Source: Nitrospinaceae bacterium
Lineage (GTDB): Bacteria; Nitrospinota; Nitrospinia; Nitrospinales; Nitrospinaceae
DNA: 12,210 nucleotides
Reading direction: 5' to 3'
Assembly (NCBI GenBank): GCA_029261615.1
Contig: JAJDAX010000241.1
Span: 1-12,210 of the forward strand
The notes beneath the pieces were generated by a model. It had not been told where the DNA came from. It did not search any database and saw only the letters and a list, made by a program, of their open reading frames with translations. Both the position numbers and the translations under genes were made by a program. Of the stretch, positions 1-7,674 are shown in pieces; position 1 is the first letter of the stretch; every line of letters begins with the position of its first letter.

Positions 1-1191
1 TACAGGACCACGAGCATGAGTCTTGTTGGTACTGATCCCAATTTCGGCTCCCAGGCCAAAACGAAAGCCATCGGCAAACCTGGTTGATGCATTCCACATC
101 ACACTGGATGAATCCACTTCATTCATAAAACGTTCTGCGGCTTGCAGATCTTCCGTCACGATTGTGTCTGTGTGGCCTGAACCGTGTTGATTGATATGTT
201 TAATAGCATCTTCAAGAGAATCGACCAGTTTGATCGCAAGTTTGAGGTCGTTATACTCCATATCCCATTCAGAATCTTCCGCCCGATTAAGGCCGGGAAT
301 CAGAGCGCAACTTCGGACACATCCCACCAGATCCACTCCCTTTTCCCTGAAGGTACTTGCAAGGCCTGGCAACAGTTGGGAGGCCACTTCGGAATGTATC
401 AGTAAGGTCTCCATCGCGTTGCAAGCTGCCGGATACTGTAATTTGGAATCAAGGGCGATAGCCAGAGCTTTTACCTGATCGGCCTTCTTGTCTAAATACA
501 CGTGACATATGCCTTCAGAATGTCCCAGTACGGGAATACGGGTATTATCCTGAACATACCTTACAAAAGCATTACTGCCTCGAGGCACGATAAGGTCAAT
601 ATACTGATCCTGCTTCAACATTTCGGCTACTTCTTCACGTGTTTCAATCAGTTGAACGGCATCAACCGGGACTCCTTCAACGGAGCTCACCGCCTTACGC
701 AATTGTTCAACGATTATCCGGTTTGAGTGTTGGGCTTCAGTCCCACCCTTCAGGATCACCGCATTTCCGGATTTTAGGCAAAGAGATGAAATCTGTGGAA
801 CCGCATCAGGGCGAGATTCAAAAATAGCCCCTATAACACCCAGGGGACAACTCACTCGCGTCAGGATGAGACCTTCATCAAGCTCCATGGCCATTTGACA
901 CTCCCCCACAGGGTCAGGTAAGGAAGCCACAGAGCGAATTCCTTGCGCCATGCCAGCTACCTTTGCCTTATTGAGGGCTAATCGTGCAACAAGTGGCCCT
1001 GCCAGGTTTTCCCTTTTGGCAAATTCGAGGTCCTTTTTGTTGGCTGCCAGAATTTCAGGGGTGTTAGCTTCAAGCGCACCAGCCATGGCCAATAAAGCAC
1101 GATTTTTCAGGTCGGAATTGACTCCAGCCAGTTTAAAGGACGCTGATTTGGCATTAGCGGCAATCTCTTCCAGGGAATTATTCGACATCAT
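1..1191 (-). CDS. proA: Gamma-glutamyl phosphate reductase (glutamate-5-semialdehyde dehydrogenase), 3' end outside window
   Basis: Second step of proline synthesis: NADPH-dependent reduction of gamma-glutamyl phosphate to glutamate-5-semialdehyde in the cytoplasm. I translated the minus strand by eye; 397 codons are open without interruption and the reading stops at the window edge after THARGPV. The family is usually about 415-420 residues, so roughly 20 C-terminal residues are missing. The catalytic cysteine lies in YPAACNAME (Cys257), matching the usual position near 255. The ProA signature, from V323 to I344 with HINQHGSGHTDTI, is intact, as are VPRGSNAF and LGHSEGICHVY. Two adjacent ATG codons (1191 and 1188) could start the gene; a GGA lies about 8 bases before the first, which I chose. 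The NHL-repeat gene ends 100 bases upstream on the same strand, so proA may be a separate unit. No proB is in view. The family assignment is secure. Confidence 0.95.
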   Translation of the reverse strand, partial: MMSNNSLEEIAANAKSASFKLAGVNSDLKNRALLAMAGALEANTPEILAANKKDLEFAKRENLAGPLVARLALNKAKVAGMAQGIRSVASLPDPVGECQMAMELDEGLILTRVSCPLGVIGAIFESRPDAVPQISSLCLKSGNAVILKGGTEAQHSNRIIVEQLRKAVSSVEGVPVDAVQLIETREEVAEMLKQDQYIDLIVPRGSNAFVRYVQDNTRIPVLGHSEGICHVYLDKKADQVKALAIALDSKLQYPAACNAMETLLIHSEVASQLLPGLASTFREKGVDLVGCVRSCALIPGLNRAEDSEWDMEYNDLKLAIKLVDSLEDAIKHINQHGSGHTDTIVTEDLQAAERFMNEVDSSSVMWNASTRFADGFRFGLGAEIGISTNKTHARGPV

Positions 1192-1291
1192 AATTTTTCC
1201 ATCTATAAGAGGTTTTGATTTCTTTTTCAAGATCGGGGAAGGACCGCCAAAGAAATGAAGTGACTCAGTAGTTCACCCGGGATCGTAAATC
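1192..1291. other. Intergenic gap between NHL gene and proA
   Basis: This 100-base spacer carries the probable proA ribosome binding site next to its left end. It contains a CCCGGG palindrome but no hairpin followed by a T run that I can support, and no clear promoter. I see no gene in it on either strand. Confidence 0.5.
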
Positions 1292-3442
1292 TTATGGGAA
1301 ATTGTGGACGGTGATCCGGACTTCTAATCCATCCTGCATCCAACCAATATTTTCATTTCCGGCAATGGATGTGATGATCCCGTTTCGATCAATTTTACGA
1401 ATCCTGTTGTTGTCTCTATCCGTAAAATACATATTCCCCTTATCATCAAACGCCATCCGGTAGGGAGCTTTGAGAAGAGCGTCGCTGGCCTTTTGCCCAT
1501 CACCTGAATAACCAGGAGCCCCTCGGCCTGCCACGGCGGTGATAATGCCCTCTTTATTGATTTTGCGAATCCGATTGGAGGTTTCCTCAATTACATAGAG
1601 GTCCCCTTCCGGACCAAACATTAAACCTCCCGGAGACCTGATACCCGCTTCAACGGCAGGGCCACCATCACCGTAATCCTCAAAATCTCCATTTCCGGCA
1701 AAAGTCGAAATAGTACCGTCAGGAGAAATCTTGCGGATTTTACAGCTTCCTGAATCAGAAAAAAAGACATTCCCGTTGTTATCGACTGCGATTCCATTGA
1801 TGTGTACTTCAGGGTCCGGGAGATTGCCAATGGCTTTGGGGGCAATCGTTGAGATAATACCTTCGGGGGTGATTTTACGGATATCCCGATTTGAGTAATC
1901 CACCAGATAAATATTCCCGGCAGAATCTATGGTGATATCTTTCAACATGGAAAATGCGGCGTCGTAGGCCTTGCCACCATCTCCTTTGTTGCCATGCCCT
2001 CCCATACCTGCGAAGGTTGTAATTTTCCCCTCGGGACTGATTTTCCTTATAAGAGAGCCTCGACCCACCGGTGAAATCACATACAGGTTATCTTTTGAAT
2101 CTCGAGCCATTTCCGCTGGTAAAAATAAAGCCGCATCCTTGGCCAGTCCCCCATCGCCCTCGTTTCCCTGTTTACCCGTGCCGGCAATGGTATGGATGAA
2201 TCCTTTAGAATCTACCCGTCGAATACGGTGATTCTGTTTATCTGAGAAAATCACGCTGCCATCGCCTCCTACTACAATGCCAGTTGGAGAGCGTAAACTT
2301 GCCCCAAGACCGGGACCACCATCACCTTTAAACAGGCCTTTGCCATTGCCGGCGATCGTTTTGACATCCCCTGTCTTTAGATCGACCTGCCTGACTCTGA
2401 AATGTGAGCGATCCACCACAATCAGGCGGTTACCGGGTGCCATGGCCAGAACAAAAGGTAAATGCAGTGATGTTTCCGAGGCCACTTCGTTATCCCCGTT
2501 GTATTCATATTCCCCGACGCCCATCAAAGTGGTCATAATACCCAGTGAGTCGACCCTGCGAATACGGTTGTTGTTGCGGTCTGCAATATAAAAGTTTCCC
2601 TCATTATCCGCCACCACGTCCGTGGGATAGGCCAGGCTAGCTCTCGCGGCAGGCCCATAGTCACCCGAAAAAAAATGGTTGCCGTCGCCAGCTACTGTGA
2701 TGATTGTATTGTCCGGGCGTATTTTTCGAATCCGATTGTTGCCACGATCTGCAATATAAAGATTGCCCTTGTCATCAAGCTCAATCCCGAATGGATATTT
2801 CAAAAGTGCATCCTTGGCCAACCCGTAATCGCCACCAAAATCGGGCTGTCCCACCCCTGCAATCGTGGTGATCACCCCATTTTTGTCAATTTTTCTTATG
2901 CGGTTGTTGGAACGGTCAGAAAAAATCAACTCCCCACTGTTTCGACACGCAATATCTGAAGGAAAGTGCAGGGAAGCCTCGATAGCACTAGCATCATCTC
3001 CTTCAAATTCCGGTTTTCCATTGCCGGCAACGGTTGTGATGATGCCTTGCTTGTCGACCTTCCTAATTCTATGGTTGTTGCGATCCGCAATGAATAAATT
3101 ATCGTCTGGGTCGATACAGAGCCCGGCAGGGAAGTTGAGGGCTGCTTTCAGTGCAGGTCCACCATCCCCTGAAAACCCCGCAGTACCATTGCCCGCGATG
3201 GTGGTGATTATTCCATCCCGACCAACTTTTCGAATCCGGTTCTGCGAGCGGTGGGAAAGGTACACATTCCCATCTCTGTCCACTGCAACTCCATCTACCA
3301 AAGTGAGTGGAACATTTATCGCTGCTTTTCCATCCCCTATTTCCGGATAGGGCCAGGATCTCTCATTGGCATGCAATACGGAATTGATCAGAACAAAAAG
3401 AAGAGTAAGAAATGCGCTTATCAGTTTCCAGGTTTTATTCAT
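1292..3442 (-). CDS. Exported NHL-repeat protein, probable double six-bladed beta-propeller
   Basis: A 716-residue protein of unknown substrate. Residues 1 to about 25 form a signal peptide (positive start, hydrophobic core, LHA before NE), so it is probably periplasmic or secreted. The rest is twelve NHL repeats of the form NRIRKID..GIITTIAGNG, followed by GDGGPA..A.L..P and then D..GN.Y.ADR. The IR of each repeat falls near residues 69, 125, 181, 237, 293, 349, 406, 465, 521, 569, 624 and 680, so the first six are spaced exactly 56 residues apart. NHL domains fold as six-bladed propellers, so twelve repeats suggest two propellers; this is inference. Repeat 9 is shortened (48 residues to the next) and lacks the GDGG turn. 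NHL propellers usually bind ligands or partners; no catalytic motif is visible. It lies 57 bases after the LRR gene. The ATG has no Shine-Dalgarno, but a -10-like TACAAT sits 8 bases before it. Internal ORFs on both strands are shadows. Confidence 0.9.
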   Translation of the reverse strand: MNKTWKLISAFLTLLFVLINSVLHANERSWPYPEIGDGKAAINVPLTLVDGVAVDRDGNVYLSHRSQNRIRKVGRDGIITTIAGNGTAGFSGDGGPALKAALNFPAGLCIDPDDNLFIADRNNHRIRKVDKQGIITTVAGNGKPEFEGDDASAIEASLHFPSDIACRNSGELIFSDRSNNRIRKIDKNGVITTIAGVGQPDFGGDYGLAKDALLKYPFGIELDDKGNLYIADRGNNRIRKIRPDNTIITVAGDGNHFFSGDYGPAARASLAYPTDVVADNEGNFYIADRNNNRIRRVDSLGIMTTLMGVGEYEYNGDNEVASETSLHLPFVLAMAPGNRLIVVDRSHFRVRQVDLKTGDVKTIAGNGKGLFKGDGGPGLGASLRSPTGIVVGGDGSVIFSDKQNHRIRRVDSKGFIHTIAGTGKQGNEGDGGLAKDAALFLPAEMARDSKDNLYVISPVGRGSLIRKISPEGKITTFAGMGGHGNKGDGGKAYDAAFSMLKDITIDSAGNIYLVDYSNRDIRKITPEGIISTIAPKAIGNLPDPEVHINGIAVDNNGNVFFSDSGSCKIRKISPDGTISTFAGNGDFEDYGDGGPAVEAGIRSPGGLMFGPEGDLYVIEETSNRIRKINKEGIITAVAGRGAPGYSGDGQKASDALLKAPYRMAFDDKGNMYFTDRDNNRIRKIDRNGIITSIAGNENIGWMQDGLEVRITVHNFP

Positions 3443-3450
3443 ATTAAACT

Positions 3451-3480
3451 ATTGTAAATGCGGGAAGTGGGTTCTGTGAC
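3451..3480 (-). promoter_or_regulatory. Candidate promoter giving a leaderless NHL mRNA
   Basis: On the minus strand GTCACA (3480-3475, 4 of 6 to the sigma-70 -35) is followed after 18 bases by TACAAT (3456-3451, 5 of 6 to the -10). Only 8 bases separate the -10 from the ATG at 3442, so a normal start point would fall within a base or two of the start codon. The absence of any Shine-Dalgarno before this ATG fits leaderless translation. This rests on consensus matching only. Confidence 0.35.
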
Positions 3481-3499
3481 CCTTTTAAAAGTAAGAGGA

Positions 3500-4300
3500 T
3501 TAGCGTGTCACAATCTGCCTCTTTTTATCGGGATTGTATTTGAATACAGCGCGTAATGTTTCCTCTCCCAATGTATTCTGGCTTAGATCCAGAATCTGGA
3601 GATTTGGATAATGAGCTGATTTGATCATGGCCACAGCCCCCGTGTCGCCAATATTATTCTGCCCGAGGAATAATTTATTCAAGTTTGGCAAATACTCCGA
3701 TTCTGCAAGGAAAGCGGCCCCCTCGTCCCCAAGTTCATTTCGAAACAGACTCAGGATTTCAAGACTCTGGAATCCTTTGGATTGGGTAAGATGCTTGACG
3801 GCATCTGGGGTAATGAGGTTGTCACTAAGCAGGAGTGTTTTTAGTTTTGAAAAGTTGGGCGATTCTGCCAAAAGCCGGATTCCGGCCTCTCCAACCTCAT
3901 TCTTCCACAATTTGAGGGTGACCAGATTTTTGATATAAGGGGATTGGGTTAGGGCTTGAACTCCCCGATCACCCAAAAAATTCCCAAAAAGATCAAGATG
4001 CTTCAAATGTGCAAGGTGAGGAGACTGCGCCAGGATTTTCATCCCTTTATATTGGATCCGGTTTCCCTGAAGCAGCAAGGTTGTTACATTTACGAGTCTT
4101 GGGTCTTCCGCAAGAAGTTGAGTCCCTTTTGGTCCAATACGGGCGCCACTGAGATCAAGGGTTTTCCCGTCGGCGCTCAAGCGGTTTTCAATTAGCTTTG
4201 TAACATCCTCGGCAAATACGAATCCATTTCCGCCAAACAAAAAAATGGAAATTAAGGTTATATATAGAACAGTTCGTTTAATGAACCATGTCTCGGCCAC
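3500..4300 (-). CDS. Exported leucine-rich-repeat protein (ribonuclease-inhibitor type)
   Basis: A 266-residue protein with an N-terminal signal peptide (hydrophobic stretch from about residue 10 to 30, ending VFA before ED), then almost entirely leucine-rich repeats. The conserved LxLxxN asparagines fall at 80, 107, 134, 161, 188, 215 and 242, exactly 27 residues apart, with a first degenerate copy at 53 (LDLSGARIG) where alanine replaces asparagine. Each repeat reads roughly LxxLxLxxNxIGDxGAxxLAxSP, the ribonuclease-inhibitor style that folds as an alternating strand-helix solenoid and usually binds other proteins. There is no enzymatic domain, and no lipobox or anchor is evident. The start is GTG (4300-4298); GGAG 7 bases before it decides this. 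The gene begins 30 bases after the glycosyltransferase stop, so it could be the tail of the trp transcript. The partner and role are unknown. Confidence 0.88.
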   Translation of the reverse strand: MAETWFIKRTVLYITLISIFLFGGNGFVFAEDVTKLIENRLSADGKTLDLSGARIGPKGTQLLAEDPRLVNVTTLLLQGNRIQYKGMKILAQSPHLAHLKHLDLFGNFLGDRGVQALTQSPYIKNLVTLKLWKNEVGEAGIRLLAESPNFSKLKTLLLSDNLITPDAVKHLTQSKGFQSLEILSLFRNELGDEGAAFLAESEYLPNLNKLFLGQNNIGDTGAVAMIKSAHYPNLQILDLSQNTLGEETLRAVFKYNPDKKRQIVTR

Positions 4301-4307
4301 AGCTTTT

Positions 4308-4311
4308 CTCC
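4308..4311 (-). promoter_or_regulatory. Ribosome binding site fixing the GTG start of the LRR gene
   Basis: GGAG on the minus strand lies 7 bases before GTG at 4300. No in-frame ATG follows in the signal peptide, so this site is the main reason for accepting the GTG start. Confidence 0.65.
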
Positions 4312-4330
4312 AGATAGTTTTCCAACCAAT

Positions 4331-5014
4331 CTAGATTAGCAAATATTTAAATATGGTGTATATGATTTTTGTTCCTGCGCGAAGTGTTCCGGAGACCGTC
4401 CCGGTGATTTTGGAAACTCCTATCCGATCCCGATACCGGACCGGGATTTCCAGGATATTAAGCTTTGCACGGACAGCCTTGATCTGCATTTCGACGGTCC
4501 ACCCGAAGTTGGTGTCCTGCATCTTGAGTTTCTTCAAAGATGTATAGCGAATCGCCCTGAAAGGCCCAAGATCGGTGTAGCGTTTCCCAAAAAACAGGCG
4601 AATCAGGAAAACCGCAAGCCAGTTCCCATATCGGGCCTGAGGAAGAAGGGCCTGGCGGGATTGATCTAAAATCATCCGGCTGCCCAACACAAAATCAACA
4701 TCCTGTTCCTGAATAGGCTTCAGGAGTTGGATGATTTCCTCTGGAAAATCGCTGAAATCTCCATCAAGGAATACAACTATATCCGGTTCGTCCAACTGAG
4801 CCATCCCGGCAAGGCAGGCGCTACCATAACCGCGGCGCGTCTCGTCCACCACACGCGCCCCATGTTTGCGGGCTACTGCTACAGTGTCATCAGTTGATGC
4901 ATTGTTAACAACAAGGACTTCGTGAATGATTTCTTTGGGAAGAGCGTCCAGAACAAGACCTATAGACTGCTCTTCATTAAAGGCGGGAATTATTACCGAT
5001 ATTTTATCTGGCAT
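4331..5014 (-). CDS. Family 2 glycosyltransferase, DPM1-like, soluble catalytic domain only
   Basis: A GT-A fold glycosyltransferase of 227 residues, similar in style to dolichyl/polyprenyl-phosphate mannosyl- or glucosyltransferases. It most likely moves a sugar from a nucleotide donor to a lipid phosphate or glycan at the inner face of the membrane; donor and acceptor cannot be read from sequence. Visible motifs are IPAFNEE (9-15), NNASTDDT (37-44), the metal-binding DGD at 84-86 followed by FSDFP, GSRM (111-114), TDLGPFRA (147-154), and GWTVEMQIKA (171-180) near the end. No C-terminal membrane helices follow, unlike longer relatives such as GtrB; the last residues (IIYTIFKYLLI) are merely hydrophobic. 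It starts 12 bases after the trpA stop without a clear Shine-Dalgarno, which suggests translational coupling to the trp operon. No other glycan genes are nearby, so a link to tryptophan synthesis is positional only. Confidence 0.88.
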   Translation of the reverse strand: MPDKISVIIPAFNEEQSIGLVLDALPKEIIHEVLVVNNASTDDTVAVARKHGARVVDETRRGYGSACLAGMAQLDEPDIVVFLDGDFSDFPEEIIQLLKPIQEQDVDFVLGSRMILDQSRQALLPQARYGNWLAVFLIRLFFGKRYTDLGPFRAIRYTSLKKLKMQDTNFGWTVEMQIKAVRAKLNILEIPVRYRDRIGVSKITGTVSGTLRAGTKIIYTIFKYLLI

Positions 5015-5026
5015 TAAGGATGTTTG

Positions 5027-5821
5027 TCAGGCCAGTGCCTGTTTCATTTGGCTGACAAATTCTCGGACTTGCTTTAATCGTTCTTTTGAGTCGGATGCCT
5101 CTTCAATAAGACGCACAAGTGCACTGCCTACGATCACACCATCACTAATTGCTGCCGCCTGTCTGGCATTATCCGGGTTGGAAATACCAAATCCGATGAG
5201 AACCGGGAGCGTTGTCGCATTTTTAATGCTGTTCACCTTTTCCTCGACCCCATCAGCCAAACCTTGCCTCACACCGGTAGTGCCGGTCAATGAAACATAA
5301 TAGATAAAACCTGAACTCTTGTCGCCAATCAAGGAAATTCGATCTGGTGTACTCGTGGGGGCCAGTAGATAAATCAAATCAAGACCATTCCCTTTACAAT
5401 CAACTTCGAATTCCCCTGCCTCTTCAGGTGGAAGATCGGGGATTATCATGCCGTCCACTCCCGCTTCCTGTGCATCTTTAGCAAATTGCTGGGGTCCATA
5501 CGCCCACACAGGGTTGTAACTTGTCATCAGCACAACAGGCAGTTGGGATGTTTTACGGATTTCACTAACAAGCTTGATGATTTTTTTTAGCGTAGTGCCG
5601 GATTTCAAGGCACGCTGTGCTGAGGCCTGGATTACCGGACCATCCGCCAAAGGATCGGAGAAAGGTACACCTAGTTCGATAATATCGGCTCCACTCTCTT
5701 CGACCGCTTTGAATAAATCCTCGGTCGTCGGAATATCCGGGTCGCCTGCAGTGATGAAAGCCACCAGAGCCTTTTTGTTTTCTGACTTTAATCTCTTGAA
5801 AGTTTCTGTAATTCGACTCAC
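5027..5821 (-). CDS. trpA: Tryptophan synthase alpha chain
   Basis: Cleaves indole-3-glycerol phosphate to indole and glyceraldehyde-3-phosphate; the indole passes through a tunnel to TrpB in the alpha2-beta2 complex. The 264-residue length is typical. The catalytic pair sits at Glu49 (IIELGVPFSDP) and Asp60 (DPLADGP), the same numbering as in enterobacterial TrpA. The phosphate-binding loops near VSLTGTTG and GFGIS are present. The start is GTG (5821-5819), 17 bases after the trpB stop; a GGA lies a few bases before it, and the nearby ATG codons are out of frame. The gene is the last of the trp enzymes and is followed closely by the glycosyltransferase. Confidence 0.98.
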   Translation of the reverse strand: MSRITETFKRLKSENKKALVAFITAGDPDIPTTEDLFKAVEESGADIIELGVPFSDPLADGPVIQASAQRALKSGTTLKKIIKLVSEIRKTSQLPVVLMTSYNPVWAYGPQQFAKDAQEAGVDGMIIPDLPPEEAGEFEVDCKGNGLDLIYLLAPTSTPDRISLIGDKSSGFIYYVSLTGTTGVRQGLADGVEEKVNSIKNATTLPVLIGFGISNPDNARQAAAISDGVIVGSALVRLIEEASDSKERLKQVREFVSQMKQALA

Positions 5822-5838
5822 GTTACATCCATTCTTCG

Positions 5839-7035
5839 TTAATCATTTTTCATCAGGTCAGCGACCTGCTGGACATCTTTGTCCCCGCGTCCGGAAAGGC
5901 AAACAACAATAATTTGATCCGATTTCATTTTGGGTGCCAGTTCTTCAAGATAGGCAATGGCATGTGCGGATTCCAAAGCCGGGATGATTCCCTCAGTTTG
6001 AGAAAGCAGTTTCAAACCACCCAGTGCCTGTTTGTCTGTAATTGAAACATACTCCGCCCTGCCTGATTCCTTGAAATGGCTATGCTCGCAACCGACGCCG
6101 GGATAATCCAGACCCGCCGATATAGAATGAGCTTCCTTGATCTGTCCATCCTCATCGTAAAGCAAATAGCTTTTCATGCCGTGCAAAACACCGACATCTC
6201 CCTTGCTAAGAGAAGCCCCGTGTTTGTCAGTATCGACTCCGTGGCCCGCAGCTTCAACTCCAATCAACCGTACCGATTCATCTTCGCGGAATGGGTAGAA
6301 TAACCCCATAGCATTGCTGCCCCCGCCAACACAGGCAACGCAGGTATCAGGCAAACGTCCTTCAACTTCCTGGATCTGCTGTCTCGACTCATCCCCAATG
6401 ATCCGCTGGAAGTCGCGCACAATTTTGGGGAAAGGATGGGGTCCTACAACCGAACCGATAATGTAATGGGTGCTTTCAACTGTCGTGATCCAATTCCGAA
6501 TCGCCTCACTGGTTGCATCTTTCAAGGTGCGCGTTCCGGAGGTCACCGGAATTACCCGCGCCCCGAGCAGCTCCATTCTAAACACATTAAGAGCCTGCCG
6601 CTTCATGTCCTCTTCGCCCATGAAGACATCGCATTCAAGACCGAACAATGCAGCTGCGGTCGCACTTGCCACGCCATGCTGACCTGCACCGGTTTCTGCA
6701 ATCACCCGTTTCTTTCCCATACGTAAGGTAAGCAGAGCCGAACCAATGGTGTTATTGATTTTATGGGCCCCGGTATGATTTAGGTCCTCTCGCTTCAGAT
6801 AAATTTTGGCACCACCCAACTTCTCGGTCAGGCTTTTTGCAAAATACAACGGAGAAGGCCTCCCCACATATTGCCTGAGGTAATACTCCAGCTCCCGGGT
6901 GAATTCCGGATCTTTGATCGCTTCATCATAAAGACGCTCCAGCTCATTCAAAGCGGGCATGAGCGTTTCAATAACGTATTTGCCCCCGAACTCGCCGAAA
7001 TGCCCTTTTATATCCGGTAAAATGGGTGTACCCAT
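5839..7035 (-). CDS. trpB: Tryptophan synthase beta chain
   Basis: PLP-dependent condensation of indole with serine to give tryptophan, in complex with TrpA. At 398 residues it is a normal-length TrpB1-type protein. The Schiff-base lysine is Lys92 in HTGAHKINN, the catalytic glutamate is Glu114 in AETGAGQHG, and the phosphate-binding loop GGGSNAMG starts at 237. The ATG start lies only 3 bases after the trpF stop, and a strong AAGGAG (7047-7042) sits 6 bases before it, overlapping the trpF stop region. This is the best ribosome binding site in the operon and fits high TrpB demand. The spacing and the fact that trpF, trpB and trpA are adjacent indicate a single mRNA. Confidence 0.98.
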   Translation of the reverse strand: MGTPILPDIKGHFGEFGGKYVIETLMPALNELERLYDEAIKDPEFTRELEYYLRQYVGRPSPLYFAKSLTEKLGGAKIYLKREDLNHTGAHKINNTIGSALLTLRMGKKRVIAETGAGQHGVASATAAALFGLECDVFMGEEDMKRQALNVFRMELLGARVIPVTSGTRTLKDATSEAIRNWITTVESTHYIIGSVVGPHPFPKIVRDFQRIIGDESRQQIQEVEGRLPDTCVACVGGGSNAMGLFYPFREDESVRLIGVEAAGHGVDTDKHGASLSKGDVGVLHGMKSYLLYDEDGQIKEAHSISAGLDYPGVGCEHSHFKESGRAEYVSITDKQALGGLKLLSQTEGIIPALESAHAIAYLEELAPKMKSDQIIVVCLSGRGDKDVQQVADLMKND

Positions 7036-7038
7036 CGA

Positions 7039-7674
7039 TCACTCCTTGTTGACACTTTGAACGGCCCTTAAAAAGGCGCGCAATTTTTTAATATCCTTGA
7101 TCCCCGGAAGCTTTTCAACTCCCGAACAGACATCGACTCCGTAAGGGCGGGCTTTGCTAATAGCTTCGGCGACATTGTCTTGATTCAATCCACCTGCCAC
7201 AATTATTCTGCCAAATTTACCAGCCTGTTTAGCCAGTTTCCAGTCGAACACTTCTCCCGTTCCACCATAGACCCCAGGATGAAAGGTATCCAGAAGGAAT
7301 CCTTCAACATTGAATTTAGCCAGTTCTTTTAGAGAAGTCGAATCGCTTACCCTGATAGCCTTTAGGACCCGCGAGTTTACTTTCTTACTAAAAGCAGGTG
7401 ATTCATCACCATGCAACTGCACCAGATCCAACCCCAGTCTATCTTTCATCGAATTGATACGCTCGATGCCCTCGTTAACGAACACCCCCACACGATGAAC
7501 AAAAGGCGGCAATTCTTTGATAATTGCTTTTGCCTGGGCAACCGTCACCGCTCGCGGACTCTTTTTGTAAAAAATGAAACCGACAGCATCGGCACCAAGC
7601 TCAGCGGCTTTCAACGCATCTTCAACCCGGGTCATTCCACAAACCTTGACCCTGGTCTTACCCTGATTTGTCAT
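7039..7674 (-). CDS. trpF: Phosphoribosylanthranilate isomerase
   Basis: Amadori rearrangement of N-(5'-phosphoribosyl)anthranilate to the 1-deoxyribulose phosphate used by TrpC. The 211 residues form a TIM barrel of usual size. The catalytic cysteine is Cys12 in KVCGMT and the catalytic aspartate is Asp129 in LLDT; QLHGDE (87-92) and the phosphate-binding AGGL and GVDVCSGVE segments are all present. It is a stand-alone enzyme, not fused to TrpC as in enterobacteria. Its ATG lies inside trpC, overlapping by 17 bases, and only a weak GGG precedes it, so it may depend on ribosomes finishing trpC. Confidence 0.97.
   Translation of the reverse strand: MTNQGKTRVKVCGMTRVEDALKAAELGADAVGFIFYKKSPRAVTVAQAKAIIKELPPFVHRVGVFVNEGIERINSMKDRLGLDLVQLHGDESPAFSKKVNSRVLKAIRVSDSTSLKELAKFNVEGFLLDTFHPGVYGGTGEVFDWKLAKQAGKFGRIIVAGGLNQDNVAEAISKARPYGVDVCSGVEKLPGIKDIKKLRAFLRAVQSVNKE

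Noticed and set aside
1292..1360. Frameshift at the end of the NHL protein
   Set aside because: The last residues after the twelfth repeat do not resemble a repeat, but no better continuation appears in the other frames, so a natural C-terminus is simpler.
2865..3350. Plus-strand 161-codon open frame, and other plus-strand frames over the NHL, trp and proA genes
   Set aside because: They lie opposite clear minus-strand coding sequence, show low-complexity composition dictated by the opposite repeats, and have no recognisable domain.
3470..3490. Plus-strand hairpin GGGT-TCTGTG-ACCC followed by TTTT
   Set aside because: It points away from every gene in the window and has only a 4-bp stem and four T; no plus-strand transcript is expected here.
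4331..5821. A tryptophan-modifying system formed by trpA/trpB and the glycosyltransferase (for example C-mannosylation)
   Set aside because: The glycosyltransferase is a short cytoplasmic family 2 enzyme, not a multi-pass C-mannosyltransferase; proximity alone is not evidence.
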